Assembly: GCF_030908625.1 (NCBI RefSeq)
Contig: NZ_CP133133.1
Location: 1,736,001-1,800,000, forward strand
Direction: 5' to 3'
DNA length: 64,000 bases
Origin: Paludicola sp. MB14-C6
GTDB taxonomy: Bacteria; Bacillota; Clostridia; Oscillospirales; Ruminococcaceae
Part shown: piece after piece, positions 7,499 to 16,825 of the stretch
How positions within the stretch are numbered: the stretch's first letter is position 1
How the letters are laid out: each line of letters starts with the position of its first letter
Position numbers and translations under genes: made by a program
Notes under the pieces: model-generated
Told to the model about the DNA's origin: nothing
Databases searched by the model: none
The model's input: the letters and a program-made list of their open reading frames with translations, nothing else

Positions 7499-9715
7499 AT
7501 GGATTTCAACAGAACAAAATGGGTAGACAGCGTTAACGTTCGAGATTTTATAATAAACAATTATACTCCATACGAAGGCGATGAAAGCTTTTTAGTTAAC
7601 CCAACACAAAAAACTGTGCAACTATGGAACAAAGTAAGCGCATTGATGAAAGAAGAGCATAAACGTGGTGGCGTTTATGATATCGATGCAGATACTATTT
7701 CAACAGTAAACGCACATGAAGCAGGTTACATTGATAAAGAGCTTGAAACAATTGTAGGTTTACAAACAGATGAGCCATTAAAACGTGCAATTATTCCGTT
7801 TGGTGGATATCGTATGGTTCAAACATCTTTAAAAGCATATGAAAAACCAGAAAACAAAGATGTTGCAAATGTATTTAAATATAGAAAAACTCATAATGAT
7901 GGTGTTTTTGATGCTTATACTGATGACATGAAAAAAGCTCGTCATACAGGTATCATCACTGGTCTTCCAGATGCTTATGGCCGTGGAAGAATTATTGGTG
8001 ACTATCGTCGAGTTGCATTATACGGTGTTGATTACTTAATGCAACAAAAACAAAGAGCACTAAAAGAAGACTTAGTTCTTGATATTATGGATAGTCCAAC
8101 AATCCGTTTAAGAGAAGAAGTTTCCGAGCAAATCAGAGCATTGAAAGAACTAAAAGATATGGCTGCTAAATACGGCTTTGATATTTCAAAACCTGCTACT
8201 GATACAAAAGAAGCGATTCAATGGTTATACTTCGGTTACCTTGGCGCAGTAAAAGAGCAAAACGGTGCTGCAATGTCTATTGGTAGAGTATCCACATTCT
8301 TAGATTGCTATGCTGAAAAAGATTTAGCTTCCGGTAAATATACAGAAGAAGAAATCCAAGAATTCGTTGACCATTTCATTATGAAATTAAGAATGGTTCG
8401 TTTCTTAAGAACACCTGCTTATGATGAATTGTTCTCTGGTGACCCAACTTGGGTAACAGAAGCATTAGGTGGTATGGCATTAGACGGAAGAACTTTAGTA
8501 ACAAAAATGACATATCGTTTCCTACACACTCTTGTAAACTTAGGTCCGGCACCAGAACCAAATATGACAGTTTTATGGTCTCAAAGACTTCCTGAAGCTT
8601 TCAAAAAATTCTGTGCAAAAATTTCAATTGAAACTTCATCTATTCAATATGAAAATGATGACCTAATGATGCAAAAATTTGGCGATGATTATGGTATTGC
8701 TTGTTGTGTATCTGCAATGAGAATTGGTAAACAAATGCAATTCTTCGGCGCTCGCGCAAACCTTGCAAAAGCATTACTATATGCATTAAATGGTGGTAAA
8801 GACGAGAAATACAACGAGCAAGTTGGCCCAATGATTGCTCCAATTACAAGTGAATATTTAGATTATGATGAGGTAATGGCACGTTTTGACTTAATCTGTG
8901 ATTGGTTATCAAAACTATATATTAACACATTGAATATTATTCACTACATGCATGATAAATATAGCTATGAGAAATTACAAATGGCTTTACATGATGAAGA
9001 AATTCTTCGTACTTCTGCTTGTGGTTTAGCTGGACTTTCTGTTGTTGCGGATAGTTTATCTGCAATCAAATATGCTAAAGTAAAAGCAATTCGTGATGAA
9101 AATGGTTTAATTAAAGATTTTGAAATCGAAGGCGACTTCCCTAAATTCGGTAATAATGATGAGCGTGCAGATGAAATTGCTGTAGAGCTAGTAAACAGCT
9201 TTATGAAGAAAATCAGAAAAGTACGCACATATCGTGATAGTGTTCCTACAATGTCTATTCTTACAATTACATCAAATGTTGTATATGGTAAGAAAACAGG
9301 TTCAACTCCAGACGGCCGTTTAGCTGGCGAGCCATTTGCACCTGGTGCAAACCCAATGCATGGACGTGACACAAGAGGTTGTGTAGCTTCTATGAAATCA
9401 GTAGCGAAGCTTCCTTATGAAATGTCTGAGGATGGTATTTCTTATACATTCTCAATTGTTCCTGATGCATTAGGCAAAGCAGATGAAGAAAAAGCAGAAA
9501 ACTTAGTAACATTGATGGATGGTTATTTTGCAGAAGCAGGCCACCACATTAACGTTAACGTATTAAATCGTGAAGTATTACTAGATGCTATGGATCACCC
9601 AGAGTTATACCCACAATTAACAATTCGTGTTTCCGGTTATGCTGTAAACTTCATTAAGCTTTCAAGAGAACAACAATTAGACGTTATCAACAGAACATTC
9701 CATACAAGATTCTAA
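7499..9715 (+). CDS. pflB: Formate C-acetyltransferase (pyruvate formate-lyase)
   Basis: 738 aa, slightly shorter than E. coli PflB (760 aa). Glycyl-radical enzyme that splits pyruvate with CoA into acetyl-CoA and formate during fermentation. The catalytic adjacent cysteines are Cys402-Cys403 ([12 protein letters not shown]) and the glycyl radical loop is RVSGYAV with Gly713, 25 residues from the end as in the family. AAGGAG lies before ATG. The activating enzyme gene pflA, often adjacent, is absent from this window. The terminator hairpin after it is the target of the IS1182-like insertion. Confidence 0.96.
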   Translation: MDFNRTKWVDSVNVRDFIINNYTPYEGDESFLVNPTQKTVQLWNKVSALMKEEHKRGGVYDIDADTISTVNAHEAGYIDKELETIVGLQTDEPLKRAIIPFGGYRMVQTSLKAYEKPENKDVANVFKYRKTHNDGVFDAYTDDMKKARHTGIITGLPDAYGRGRIIGDYRRVALYGVDYLMQQKQRALKEDLVLDIMDSPTIRLREEVSEQIRALKELKDMAAKYGFDISKPATDTKEAIQWLYFGYLGAVKEQNGAAMSIGRVSTFLDCYAEKDLASGKYTEEEIQEFVDHFIMKLRMVRFLRTPAYDELFSGDPTWVTEALGGMALDGRTLVTKMTYRFLHTLVNLGPAPEPNMTVLWSQRLPEAFKKFCAKISIETSSIQYENDDLMMQKFGDDYGIACCVSAMRIGKQMQFFGARANLAKALLYALNGGKDEKYNEQVGPMIAPITSEYLDYDEVMARFDLICDWLSKLYINTLNIIHYMHDKYSYEKLQMALHDEEILRTSACGLAGLSVVADSLSAIKYAKVKAIRDENGLIKDFEIEGDFPKFGNNDERADEIAVELVNSFMKKIRKVRTYRDSVPTMSILTITSNVVYGKKTGSTPDGRLAGEPFAPGANPMHGRDTRGCVASMKSVAKLPYEMSEDGISYTFSIVPDALGKADEEKAENLVTLMDGYFAEAGHHINVNVLNREVLLDAMDHPELYPQLTIRVSGYAVNFIKLSREQQLDVINRTFHTRF

Positions 9716-9733
9716 TTGAATATTATAATAGTA

Positions 9734-9762
9734 AAAGGAGTAAGCGTTGTGCTTACTCCTTT
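9734..9762 (+). terminator. pflB terminator, left copy of the 29-bp target duplication
   Basis: Stem AAAGGAGTAAGC / GCTTACTCCTTT with a GTTGT loop. An identical 29-bp copy lies at 12779-12807 on the other side of the IS1182-like element, so the whole hairpin is the target-site duplication. Confidence 0.85.
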
Positions 9763-9773
9763 CAGTCTGAAGA

Positions 9774-9810
9774 AAAAGCCCGATTTTGGCGTAACCAAAG
9801 TCGGGCTTTT
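9774..9810. repeat. Subterminal hairpin of the IS1182-like element, left end
   Basis: A 16-bp stem with one G-T pair (AAAAGCCCGA...TCGGGCTTTT) around CGTAA. It overlaps the 3' end of the broken transposase gene and may stop transcription entering or leaving the element. Confidence 0.65.
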
Positions 9811-9981
9811 GAATATATGGTTGAAAATTTGAAAAAAGTGGAAAGGATACAAAAAGGAGAGTTCACCCTCCACTTATGTATTGCCAGCTTTTTAAGGTTC
9901 ATGCACGCAAATTTAAGCCTAACCCAGTTTGTTACTTGGGCAAGACCTCGATAAGGTGTATAACGCATTGCGTATTTTTCT

Positions 9982-9989
9982 TTCGCATC
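9982..9989 (+). repeat. 8-bp target duplication, left copy (IS256-like)
   Basis: TTCGCATC, repeated at 11473-11480, exactly flanks the nested element. Confidence 0.85.
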
Positions 9990-10089
9990 GGGTATACCAA
10001 GAATTTTGTGTAAATATAAAAACAATCAGAACAAGAAATAGGAACAAAATAGTAATTGACATAGTGTATAGGTTAGTTGAAACAAGTTT

Positions 10090-10129
10090 ATTTAATGACA
10101 AAAGGGGCATGCCCCTTTTGTCATTAAAT
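10090..10129. repeat. 40-bp perfect palindrome inside the IS256-like element
   Basis: The two 20-nt arms meet at GGGGCATGCCCC with no mismatch. It lies 21 bp past the transposase stop codon, between the gene and the left terminal repeat. It could end transposase transcription and block transcripts entering from outside. Confidence 0.85.
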
Positions 10130-10149
10130 TTTGGCGGCTGAACATAGAA

Positions 10150-11376
10150 TCATCCAGCGATTCTGTCCGAAAACATGATGTTTAATTGGTTTAAAACAAC
10201 GTCCCAATTTCGACAACGTTGTGTCCATCGTTCGACAATTTTCTTTGAAGCTAAATACAGTATCCTTTTTAAACTATCATCATTTTGAAATGATGGTTTG
10301 TTCTTGGTTATTTGTCTGAACTGCCTGTTTAATCCCTCAATAATATTAGTTGTGTATATTATTTTCCTTACATCAGTTGGATATGCAAAAAAGGTTGATA
10401 GTATATCCCAGTTATCCTCCCAACTCTTTATGCAAGAAGGATAACTTTTACCCCATTTTTCTTTGAATGATATTAGATTATTCAATGCTTCTTCCTCTGT
10501 AACAGCTTGATATACTAGTTTTAGATCTGCCATTAACTTCTTGATATCTTTGTATCCTACATATCGTGTTGAATATCGAATTTGATGTATAATACAACGT
10601 TGAATGTGCGCTTTGGGATATGCTGCATTGATTGCTTCTTTAAAACCTTTTAAACCGTCAACACAAAATAGGTATACATCTTGCAAACCCCTTGATTTCA
10701 AGTCATTCATAACGCTCAACCAGAATTTTGAGCTCTCGTTTTCTCCAATCCAAATGCCCAATATATCTTTATTTCCTTCAAGTGTAATTCCTAAAACCAC
10801 ATATGCTGCTTTCGTTACAAACTGATTGTTTTCTTTTACTTTGTAGTGTATTGCATCCATGAACACAAATGGGTATACACTATCTAGTGGACGGTTTTGC
10901 CATGCTGTTACTTCCGGCATTATTTTTTCTGTTATCTTGCTTACTAGTCCATCTGAAATTTCTACATCATAAAGATTTTTTACTTGTTCAGCAATATCTC
11001 GTTGAGACATGCCACAAGAGTAAAGTGCAATAATTTTTTCTTCCATCCCGTCAGCATTACGATTATATTTACCAATAATTTGTGGTTCAAATTCACCGTT
11101 TCTATCACGAGGAACATTAATATCCACTTCGCCAAGTTGTGTTTTAACTGTTTTCTTTGAATATCCATTTCGATAATTTTTCGACATGCTTTTTCCGTCA
11201 TCGTTCGCTATTCTTTGACTTTTTTGGTAACCCAATTCTTCGTCTAATTCACTATCCATAACTTGCTGAAGAACATCTTTGAACATCTCTTTCATTGCCT
11301 GCATAACCTCTGTTGTGCTTGTGAAGTTTTGGCTGTTCACATACTCTTTTAATAACTCTTTCGGTTGCTTTTCCAT
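10150..11376 (-). CDS. IS256-family (Mutator type) transposase
   Basis: 408 aa, full length. DDE catalytic residues appear in FVFMDAIHYKV, LFCVDGLKGF and TNIIEGLNRQF, in the usual order. The N-terminal region (GYQKSQRI, then GYSKKTVKT and DINVPRDRNGEF) is typical of the family. A GGAAG ribosome site precedes ATG. The gene looks intact, so this copy could be active; the clean 8-bp duplication and terminal repeats support fairly recent insertion. Confidence 0.95.
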   Translation of the reverse strand: MEKQPKELLKEYVNSQNFTSTTEVMQAMKEMFKDVLQQVMDSELDEELGYQKSQRIANDDGKSMSKNYRNGYSKKTVKTQLGEVDINVPRDRNGEFEPQIIGKYNRNADGMEEKIIALYSCGMSQRDIAEQVKNLYDVEISDGLVSKITEKIMPEVTAWQNRPLDSVYPFVFMDAIHYKVKENNQFVTKAAYVVLGITLEGNKDILGIWIGENESSKFWLSVMNDLKSRGLQDVYLFCVDGLKGFKEAINAAYPKAHIQRCIIHQIRYSTRYVGYKDIKKLMADLKLVYQAVTEEEALNNLISFKEKWGKSYPSCIKSWEDNWDILSTFFAYPTDVRKIIYTTNIIEGLNRQFRQITKNKPSFQNDDSLKRILYLASKKIVERWTQRCRNWDVVLNQLNIMFSDRIAG

Positions 11377-11472
11377 AAAAAAATACTTCCTTTCATACTT
11401 GAATTTATTATCTTAATTCTTGTCTGATTGGAAGTACCTTATTCACTTTTACACAAAATTTTCGGGAGTCTC

Positions 11473-11480
11473 TTCGCATC
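11473..11480 (+). repeat. 8-bp target duplication, right copy (IS256-like)
   Basis: TTCGCATC, identical to 9982-9989. It lies in the codons for DAK of the interrupted transposase. Confidence 0.85.
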
Positions 11481-12731
11481 AGCAAAAACTCGCTCAATCG
11501 TTTCTTTTCGCTGTGCATAAAGATCTTTGTATTTTATTGCATAACGAATATCTGAAACTTGCTCTAAGTACTCATGCCAAACATGAACTGTGTATTGTTT
11601 CTGGAATTCTTTACTTTCAGTGCATTTGTAACGAAACCCACAGATTTTACAGTCGTTTGGATTGCTTTTAAATTCTTTGTATCCTTCTCTATTCGTGGTG
11701 GAATAGTGTAAAACTTTATTGTTTGGACATACTACACAGTCAAAATATTCATCATATGAAAAATCATATTTCTTAAAAAAGCCTTGTTTTGTCATTGGTC
11801 TACGATATGGTACTAATAAATCTTTTCCATCATCTATAAGTCTTTTTGCAATATAGGGAGTATTGTAGGCACTATCTGCCACTATTGTTTGGATTTCGGG
11901 GTGGTTTTCTTTTAATTTATCATACAAATCATCGAATGCTACGCTGTCATGTACATTGCCTGCTGTTACATGAACATCTACAATGTAGCCTTTTTTGTCA
12001 CAAGCTGTATGTGCTTCATAAGCAAGGCATTTCTTATGCTCTCCTTTATGAAATACACCGCTTTCAGGGTCAGTGGTTGATTCATTGATGATTTTTTCTT
12101 CTATTTTAGGTGGCTTTGTATCGTCAAATGGCTTTTTTTTATGTTCTTCTCTATCTTTATTGATTTCGTCCATTAGTTGTTTCTCATAATGTTTTGCTGC
12201 TACGGGGATTGATTTCTTTACAACCTTTTTTATATTTGCATTTGCTTTTATATGGGTTCCATCTACAAATACCACCTCTGGGTCAAGATATCCCATATCA
12301 TTGATTTCATTCAATATCCAGTTGAAAATGCATGCAATAGTATTCTCGTTAAATCTATGTTTAAAGGCATAACTTATTGTTGTAAAGTGAGGTATTTGTT
12401 CTGTCATTAAATATCCTAAAAACCAACGATATGCACAGTTCATTTGTACTTCTTCTACCAATTTGCGCAACGAACTTATTCCATACAAATGTTGTATTAA
12501 GACCATTTTGATTAGTACTACTGGGTCTATGCTTGGTCTTCCATTATCTTTACAATACAAATCCTCTACGAAATCATATATATGACAGAAATCCACTGCA
12601 CTATCTATTTTTCTAAGCAAATGTTCTGCTGGAATAAATTCTTCTAAGCACAAAAACTCTACTTGTGTTCGGTCTTTTTTAGCTTTAACTAACATTTAAT
12701 CACCCTATTTAATTATACCATTTTTCGCGTC

Positions 12732-12767
12732 AAAAGTCCCCTAAATCATCAAATTTAGGGGACTTTT
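12732..12767. repeat. Subterminal hairpin of the IS1182-like element, right end
   Basis: A 14-bp stem (AAAAGTCCCCTAAA / TTTAGGGGACTTTT), upstream of the minus-strand transposase and mirrored by the hairpin at 9774-9810. Confidence 0.65.
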
Positions 12768-12778
12768 TCTACAAGCTG

Positions 12779-12807
12779 AAAGGAGTAAGCGTTGTGCTTA
12801 CTCCTTT
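12779..12807. repeat. Right copy of the duplicated 29-bp terminator
   Basis: Identical to 9734-9762. Without the insertion there would be one copy, followed directly by the sequence from 12808. Confidence 0.85.
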
Positions 12808-12918
12808 TGTGGTTCATGGGCTTTTTCTGCATGGGATTGATGTGCTTCGTTGTAAGATTATGTTGCTAGGATACAAGAAATGTTTGGAAAAATTGAGTGT
12901 ACAAAGAAAATTTATAGT

Positions 12919-12927
12919 GATATAATG
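12919..12927 (+). promoter_or_regulatory. Possible extended -10 promoter for the GNAT gene
   Basis: TG-A-TATAAT (TATAAT at 12922-12927) about 35 bp before the start at 12963. No good -35 seen. Confidence 0.4.
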
Positions 12928-12962
12928 GTGATAATGAGTATTTTTGTGAGGTATTAAAGATA

Positions 12963-13496
12963 ATGAAACTACAAGCTGAAGATATTTATTTAGCAACATT
13001 GGTACGTAAAGATTGCAAAACAATTTGGAACGATTTTGAATATGATTTTAATAATCCTACAGAACAATTAAACATAGGGCATTCTGAGGAAAAATCAGAT
13101 CAATGGTTTGATGATATCCAAAAGCAACAGGGAAAATCGAATGTTAGACTTGGTATTTTCTTAAATGATGGAACAGTAATTGGTGATATTGCATTACAAG
13201 ATATCGATAGAACAAATCGTAACTGTTCAGTTGGTATGGGTATTGCTAAAATTGAAAATCGTTGCAAAGGTTATGGTCAACAAGCAGTTAATTTAATTCT
13301 AAATTATGGCTTTGAATACTTAGGCATGGAAAGAATAACAGCAAATACTCTTGAAATTAATATAGGAGCACAAAAATCTCTAGAAAAATGTGGTTTCATT
13401 CTAGAAGGGAAAGAACGAAAAGCAATATACTTAAATGGTAAAAAATACGACAGATTTAATTACTCTATATTGAAAGAAGAGTACTTGACAAAATGA
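12963..13496 (+). CDS. GNAT family N-acetyltransferase (RimJ/RimL-like)
   Basis: 177 aa. The GNAT fold is seen from LGIFLNDGTVIGDIALQDI (strands 2-3) and the acetyl-CoA loop region ENRCKGYGQQAVNLIL (about 99-114), with GAQKSLEKCGFILEG near the end, typical of the RimJ/RimL group that acetylates protein N-termini or small molecules. Substrate not predictable. Single gene between the transposon and the cobalamin riboswitch. GAGGT lies about 12 nt upstream of ATG. Confidence 0.8.
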   Translation: MKLQAEDIYLATLVRKDCKTIWNDFEYDFNNPTEQLNIGHSEEKSDQWFDDIQKQQGKSNVRLGIFLNDGTVIGDIALQDIDRTNRNCSVGMGIAKIENRCKGYGQQAVNLILNYGFEYLGMERITANTLEINIGAQKSLEKCGFILEGKERKAIYLNGKKYDRFNYSILKEEYLTK

Positions 13497-13704
13497 GAAT
13501 TTTACTTAGAAAACAAGGTTCCTATTTAACAAACAGTACCTTTAGTTATAAAATTTTAAAGTGTATTTTAGGAGGTCAGTTTAGGATGTCCGCCTAATTT
13601 CAAAAAGTGAAAGCCTAGTAATGATCACATAAGCTGATTATCAGACAAAAGCTTGTAAAAATAAGCGGTTTTTAGTAATAATAAAGCATATTTATTTAAA
13701 ACAA

Positions 13705-13733
13705 TTGACATACTCTTAATAATCACCTATGAT
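13705..13733 (+). promoter_or_regulatory. Promoter of the cobalamin operon
   Basis: A perfect -35 TTGACA (13705-13710), a 17-bp spacer and -10 TATGAT (13728-13733). It sits about 60-90 bp upstream of the riboswitch aptamer and about 430 bp before cbiM. Confidence 0.75.
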
Positions 13734-13794
13734 TATAATAAATAGGGGTTTGTTGCTTATACAAATTTTATTTAGAGTCATTAACTGTGATTTT

Positions 13795-13960
13795 AAACTT
13801 GGATTTAATAAGCACAATGAAAAGGGAAGTTGGGTGAAATTCCTACGCAATCCCGTTGCTGTAATGTGGAGCATACTTTCATGATGTCACTGGAATACTG
13901 GGAAGACGAATGTGTGTGATGAAGCTAAGCCAGAAGACCTGCCTTTATTTAGATTGCATT
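13795..13960 (+). ncRNA. Cobalamin (adenosylcobalamin) riboswitch
   Basis: The B12 box AGCCAGAAGACCTGCC lies at 13928-13943, close to the consensus. The conserved core upstream, AAAGGGAAG then GGTGAAATTCC and CCCGTTGCTGTAA (13822-13864), is in the right order and spacing for the aptamer. The edges are approximate. It is followed by a strong terminator at 14053-14097, so cobalamin binding probably stops transcription before cbiM. It controls the whole downstream operon. Confidence 0.93.
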
Positions 13961-14052
13961 TTTCTGCGTGGATACAGAGAATGTTATTTATGGGGTATTG
14001 TTTTGTACGATTGTAGTTTTTTCGGTACATACTGATTATTCAATAAATAATA

Positions 14053-14097
14053 AAAAGGCTCTAACGCAGTATTTGCGATAGAGCCTTTTGGCTTTTT
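14053..14097 (+). terminator. Riboswitch-controlled terminator
   Basis: Stem AAAAGGCTCTA / TAGAGCCTTTT with an inner CGCA/TGCG pair, followed by GGCTTTTT. It lies between the B12 aptamer and cbiM and is the probable expression platform. Confidence 0.8.
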
Positions 14098-14162
14098 CGC
14101 AACTATTGGAGGTGAAAGAGTTTATTAGTCGAACCTATTTTTACTAAATTGGAGGAGAAAGT

Positions 14163-14900
14163 ATGTTTAAAAAATCTGAAAAAAGAATTATTTTATTCTC
14201 ATTCGTTATTTCATTATTTTTAGCAGTACAAATGAATGTAAGTGCAATGCATATCATGGAAGGCTTTTTGCAGCCGGTATGGGCTATTAGCTGGGGTGTT
14301 ATTTGCATACCATTCATTGTTGCAGGCTTCTTTGCAATTAAGAAAAAAGTTACTGCAAATCAAAAAAATCTAGTTTTACTTGCACTATGTGGTGCGTTTG
14401 CATTTGTTTTATCAGCACTTAAAATCCCTTCTGTAACTGGAAGCTGCTCACACCCAACTGGTGTTGGACTTGGTGCTATCTTATTTGGACCTCTTGTTAT
14501 GTCTGTTATCGGTGTTATTGTTTTGCTGTTCCAAGCGCTTTTGCTTGCTCATGGTGGAATAACAACACTAGGAGCAAATACATTTTCAATGGGAATTGTT
14601 GGTCCTATCGTTTCTTTTTTCATATATAAAATCTGTAGAAAATCTAAAGTGAGTGTAGGAATATCTGTATTTCTTGCAGCGTTTTTAGGTGACTTACTTA
14701 CATATGTAACTACTTCCGTTCAACTTGCCTTTGCACATCCTGATGGTGGTAGCGTTATCGCATCACTTGTAAAATTCTTGAGTATATTTGCATTGACACA
14801 AATTCCACTTGCGATATGCGAGGGATTGGTAACCGTAGTTGTATTCAATGTAATTGCAAAATACAGAAGCTCAGAACTTAAAGAATTAACAGTTATTTAG
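14163..14900 (+). CDS. cbiM: Cobalt ECF transporter substrate-binding subunit CbiM
   Basis: 245 aa membrane protein. A signal-like N-terminus (about 1-28) ends before MHIMEGF; in CbiM/NikM the processed Met-His start coordinates the metal, and here Met29-His30 fill that place. Several membrane segments follow, with [16 protein letters not shown]. It is the S component of an energy-coupling-factor cobalt importer made with cbiN, cbiQ and cbiO. First gene of the riboswitch-controlled operon, with GGAGGAG before ATG. Confidence 0.95.
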   Translation: MFKKSEKRIILFSFVISLFLAVQMNVSAMHIMEGFLQPVWAISWGVICIPFIVAGFFAIKKKVTANQKNLVLLALCGAFAFVLSALKIPSVTGSCSHPTGVGLGAILFGPLVMSVIGVIVLLFQALLLAHGGITTLGANTFSMGIVGPIVSFFIYKICRKSKVSVGISVFLAAFLGDLLTYVTTSVQLAFAHPDGGSVIASLVKFLSIFALTQIPLAICEGLVTVVVFNVIAKYRSSELKELTVI

Positions 14901-14911
14901 GGGGTAATAAT

Positions 14912-15214
14912 ATGTCAATGTTTAAAAAGAATCTAATACTGATAATTATTGCAGTTGTGATTGCTGTTGTTCCGCTCGTTATCTTTAAAAATGCAGAATT
15001 TGCAGGAGCAGACGGATTAGCAGAAGAAGCGATAACAAAAATTGATCCAAACTACAAGCCTTGGTTTGAACCGATTATTGAACTGCCAAGCGGTGAGGTT
15101 GAATCATTACTTTTTTGTACTCAAGCAGCAATAGGCGCTGGAATCATGGGATTTATATTTGGCAGAATGACAGCTAAGCCAAAAAAAGAGGAAAAAGATG
15201 ATAAAAATAGATAG
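14912..15214 (+). CDS. cbiN: Cobalt transport accessory protein CbiN
   Basis: 100 aa, the usual small size. Two membrane helices (about 6-26 and 70-85) flank an extracytoplasmic loop with the CbiN-type sequence GADGLAEEAI and NYKPWFEPI. CbiN is needed with CbiM for cobalt loading. The end overlaps the start of cbiQ by 17 nt. Confidence 0.93.
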   Translation: MSMFKKNLILIIIAVVIAVVPLVIFKNAEFAGADGLAEEAITKIDPNYKPWFEPIIELPSGEVESLLFCTQAAIGAGIMGFIFGRMTAKPKKEEKDDKNR

Positions 15215-15980
15215 CTATGCTTATTCATCAAAACTTTCTAAGGAATTGCCGAAAAGTAAATTACTTTTCGGCTGTATTCCTTTAATGATATGTTTATTTG
15301 CAAATTCATTTTTAGCAAATATCGTTACAATAATTTTAATGGGGCTAATATCGGTTAAATATACGCAAATAGGTTTTAGAAAATATTTGAATTTGATGTT
15401 GATTCCATTTGCTTTTTTAATCATAGGTACTTTGTCTATTATTATTTCTAAGCATTCAATTGGCCATAGGGTTTTACTTGGTTTTCAACTTCAAAATAGT
15501 GTTTATGGTATTGATTATACTTCTTTAATGTATGGATTAAACCTTATTTTGAAAGCACTTGCAGCGGTAAGCTGTATGTATTTTATTTCGTTAAATACTC
15601 CGATGACAGATATTTTAGCAGCATTAGAGAAATTGAAAATTCCAAAGTTAATGATTTCGTTGATGGAGCTGATTTATAACTATATTTTTATTCTTTTGGA
15701 TGAAGCTGCAAAAATGAAAATTGCCCAGTCATCAAGGCTTGGATATATTGATTTTAAAACTTCGGTGAAATCAACTGGTGAGCTGATAGCAAGATTGTTT
15801 CTGAGAACCTATATGCGTTGCGACAGAATCTATTCAGCACTTGAATCACGAGGCTATACCGGCGAATTCAAAACACTTGAAAAAACATATGGCAATCAAA
15901 AAAAATTGATGTTGTTTTCAATATTAAATGGAGTGATACTAATTGCAATATCATTCATTGAAAGGAGGTTTATACTGTGA
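15198..15980 (+). CDS. cbiQ: Cobalt ECF transporter transmembrane subunit CbiQ
   Basis: 260 aa. The T component of the ECF transporter: hydrophobic with several helices, and the coupling motif ESRGYTGEF near the C-terminus that contacts the ATPase. GAGG ribosome site inside the end of cbiN. Overlaps cbiO by 4 nt. Confidence 0.93.
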   Translation: MIKIDSYAYSSKLSKELPKSKLLFGCIPLMICLFANSFLANIVTIILMGLISVKYTQIGFRKYLNLMLIPFAFLIIGTLSIIISKHSIGHRVLLGFQLQNSVYGIDYTSLMYGLNLILKALAAVSCMYFISLNTPMTDILAALEKLKIPKLMISLMELIYNYIFILLDEAAKMKIAQSSRLGYIDFKTSVKSTGELIARLFLRTYMRCDRIYSALESRGYTGEFKTLEKTYGNQKKLMLFSILNGVILIAISFIERRFIL

Positions 15981-16825
15981 AATTAATCGAAACAAGAAAC
16001 TTAAGTTACAGCTATGACCAAGAACATCTTGCTTTGAATCAAGTGAATATTTCAATTGAAAAAGGTAAGGTTACGGCAATATTAGGCGGAAACGGTGCGG
16101 GAAAATCCACCTTGTTTTTGAATTTAAACGGTGTACTTACCCCTTCCGAAGGTGAAGTTTATTTTGATGGCAAATTGGTTACATATAACAAGAAAAATAT
16201 CATGGAACTTAGAAAACGTGTCGGAATTGTATTCCAAGATCCCAATGACCAGCTTTTTTCAGCAGATGTATTAAGCGATATTTCTTTTGGACCTATGAAT
16301 TTGGGGCTTTCAAAAGAAGAAACAAAAAAAATTGTAGATGATGTTATTATGAAAACGGGTATACAGGAATATGTAAATAAGCCAACTCATGCGTTAAGCT
16401 TTGGACAAAAAAAGCGTGTTGCAATAGCCGGAGTCTTGGCAATGAAGCCTGATATCATCATACTGGATGAACCAACCGCAGGGCTTGACCCGAGCGGAGT
16501 AAGCGATATTTTAAAACTTCTTACCGATTTACAATCTCAAAACAATCTAACAATCATTATTTCAACTCATGATATAGATATTGTACCGCTTTACTGTGAT
16601 TATGCATATGTACTTGATCACGGAAAAGTAGTATTAAGCGATACGAGTGAAGAACTGTTTACAAAGGCAGATGAACTTAGAAGTTATTCATTAAGACTTC
16701 CAAGAATAGCGCATCTTATGGAAATATTAAAAAAAGAAGATCATATGAATACTGATGAAAGAGCCTCAACCATTTCAAAAGCGAGAAAGAATATCAGGGA
16801 GTTGCTGCAAAGTGAACAAAAATAA
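15977..16825 (+). CDS. cbiO: Cobalt ECF transporter ATP-binding protein CbiO
   Basis: 282 aa ABC ATPase. Walker A GGNGAGKST (about 36-44), Q-loop in GIVFQDPNDQLF, signature LSFGQKKRVAIAG, Walker B IIILDEPTAGLDPSG. Powers cobalt uptake with CbiM, CbiN and CbiQ. GTG start with AAAGGAGG placed correctly. The 3' end overlaps cbiD by 14 nt. Confidence 0.94.
   Translation: MKLIETRNLSYSYDQEHLALNQVNISIEKGKVTAILGGNGAGKSTLFLNLNGVLTPSEGEVYFDGKLVTYNKKNIMELRKRVGIVFQDPNDQLFSADVLSDISFGPMNLGLSKEETKKIVDDVIMKTGIQEYVNKPTHALSFGQKKRVAIAGVLAMKPDIIILDEPTAGLDPSGVSDILKLLTDLQSQNNLTIIISTHDIDIVPLYCDYAYVLDHGKVVLSDTSEELFTKADELRSYSLRLPRIAHLMEILKKEDHMNTDERASTISKARKNIRELLQSEQK

Larger units (their letters stand above)
9990..11472 (-). 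mobile_element. IS256-family insertion sequence nested in the IS1182-like element
   Basis: 1483 bp between two copies of TTCGCATC. The ends align as inverted repeats over about 25 bp with a shared AATTTTGTGTAAA core (19 of 25 identical). It carries one intact Mutator-type transposase on the minus strand and a 40-bp perfect palindrome just past the transposase stop. The 8-bp duplication is typical of IS256 elements. Confidence 0.9.
9762..12695 (-). pseudogene. IS1182-family transposase gene, split by an IS256-like insertion
   Basis: The N-terminal part (12695 down to 11473) encodes about 408 residues: an N-terminal DUF772-like domain, then a DDE domain with FVDGTHIKANA, TIVADSAYNTPY and the final IERVFADAK glutamate motif. 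The frame then runs into the nested element and stops ten codons later at 11439. The missing C-terminus lies at 9989-9762 (EKYAMRYTPYRGLAQV, then NLKKLAIHKW). Joining the parts through one copy of TTCGCATC restores a continuous frame of about 480 aa. The stop TGA uses one base of the flanking duplication. Inactive as it stands. Confidence 0.85.
9763..12778 (-). mobile_element. IS1182-like insertion sequence carrying a nested IS256-like element
   Basis: The outer element runs from CAGTCTGAAGAAAAAGCCC (9763) to the complement of CAGCTTGTAGAAAAAGTCCC (ending 12778); 15 of the first 20 terminal bases match. The flanks are identical 29-bp terminator copies (9734-9762, 12779-12807). Removing the nested element and one copy of its duplication (1491 bp) gives about 1525 bp, a normal single-gene IS length. 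Each tip carries an internal hairpin (9774-9810 and 12732-12767). The transposase gene is on the minus strand and is interrupted. Confidence 0.85.

Noticed and set aside
8965..9372. 135-codon open frame opposite pflB
   Set aside because: Antisense shadow of a highly conserved gene; no ribosome site or recognisable product.
9919..10141. Overlapping open frames on both strands inside the left part of the transposon
   Set aside because: They cross the border between the IS256-like element and the broken transposase; the only coding signal is the displaced transposase C-terminus at 9762-9989.
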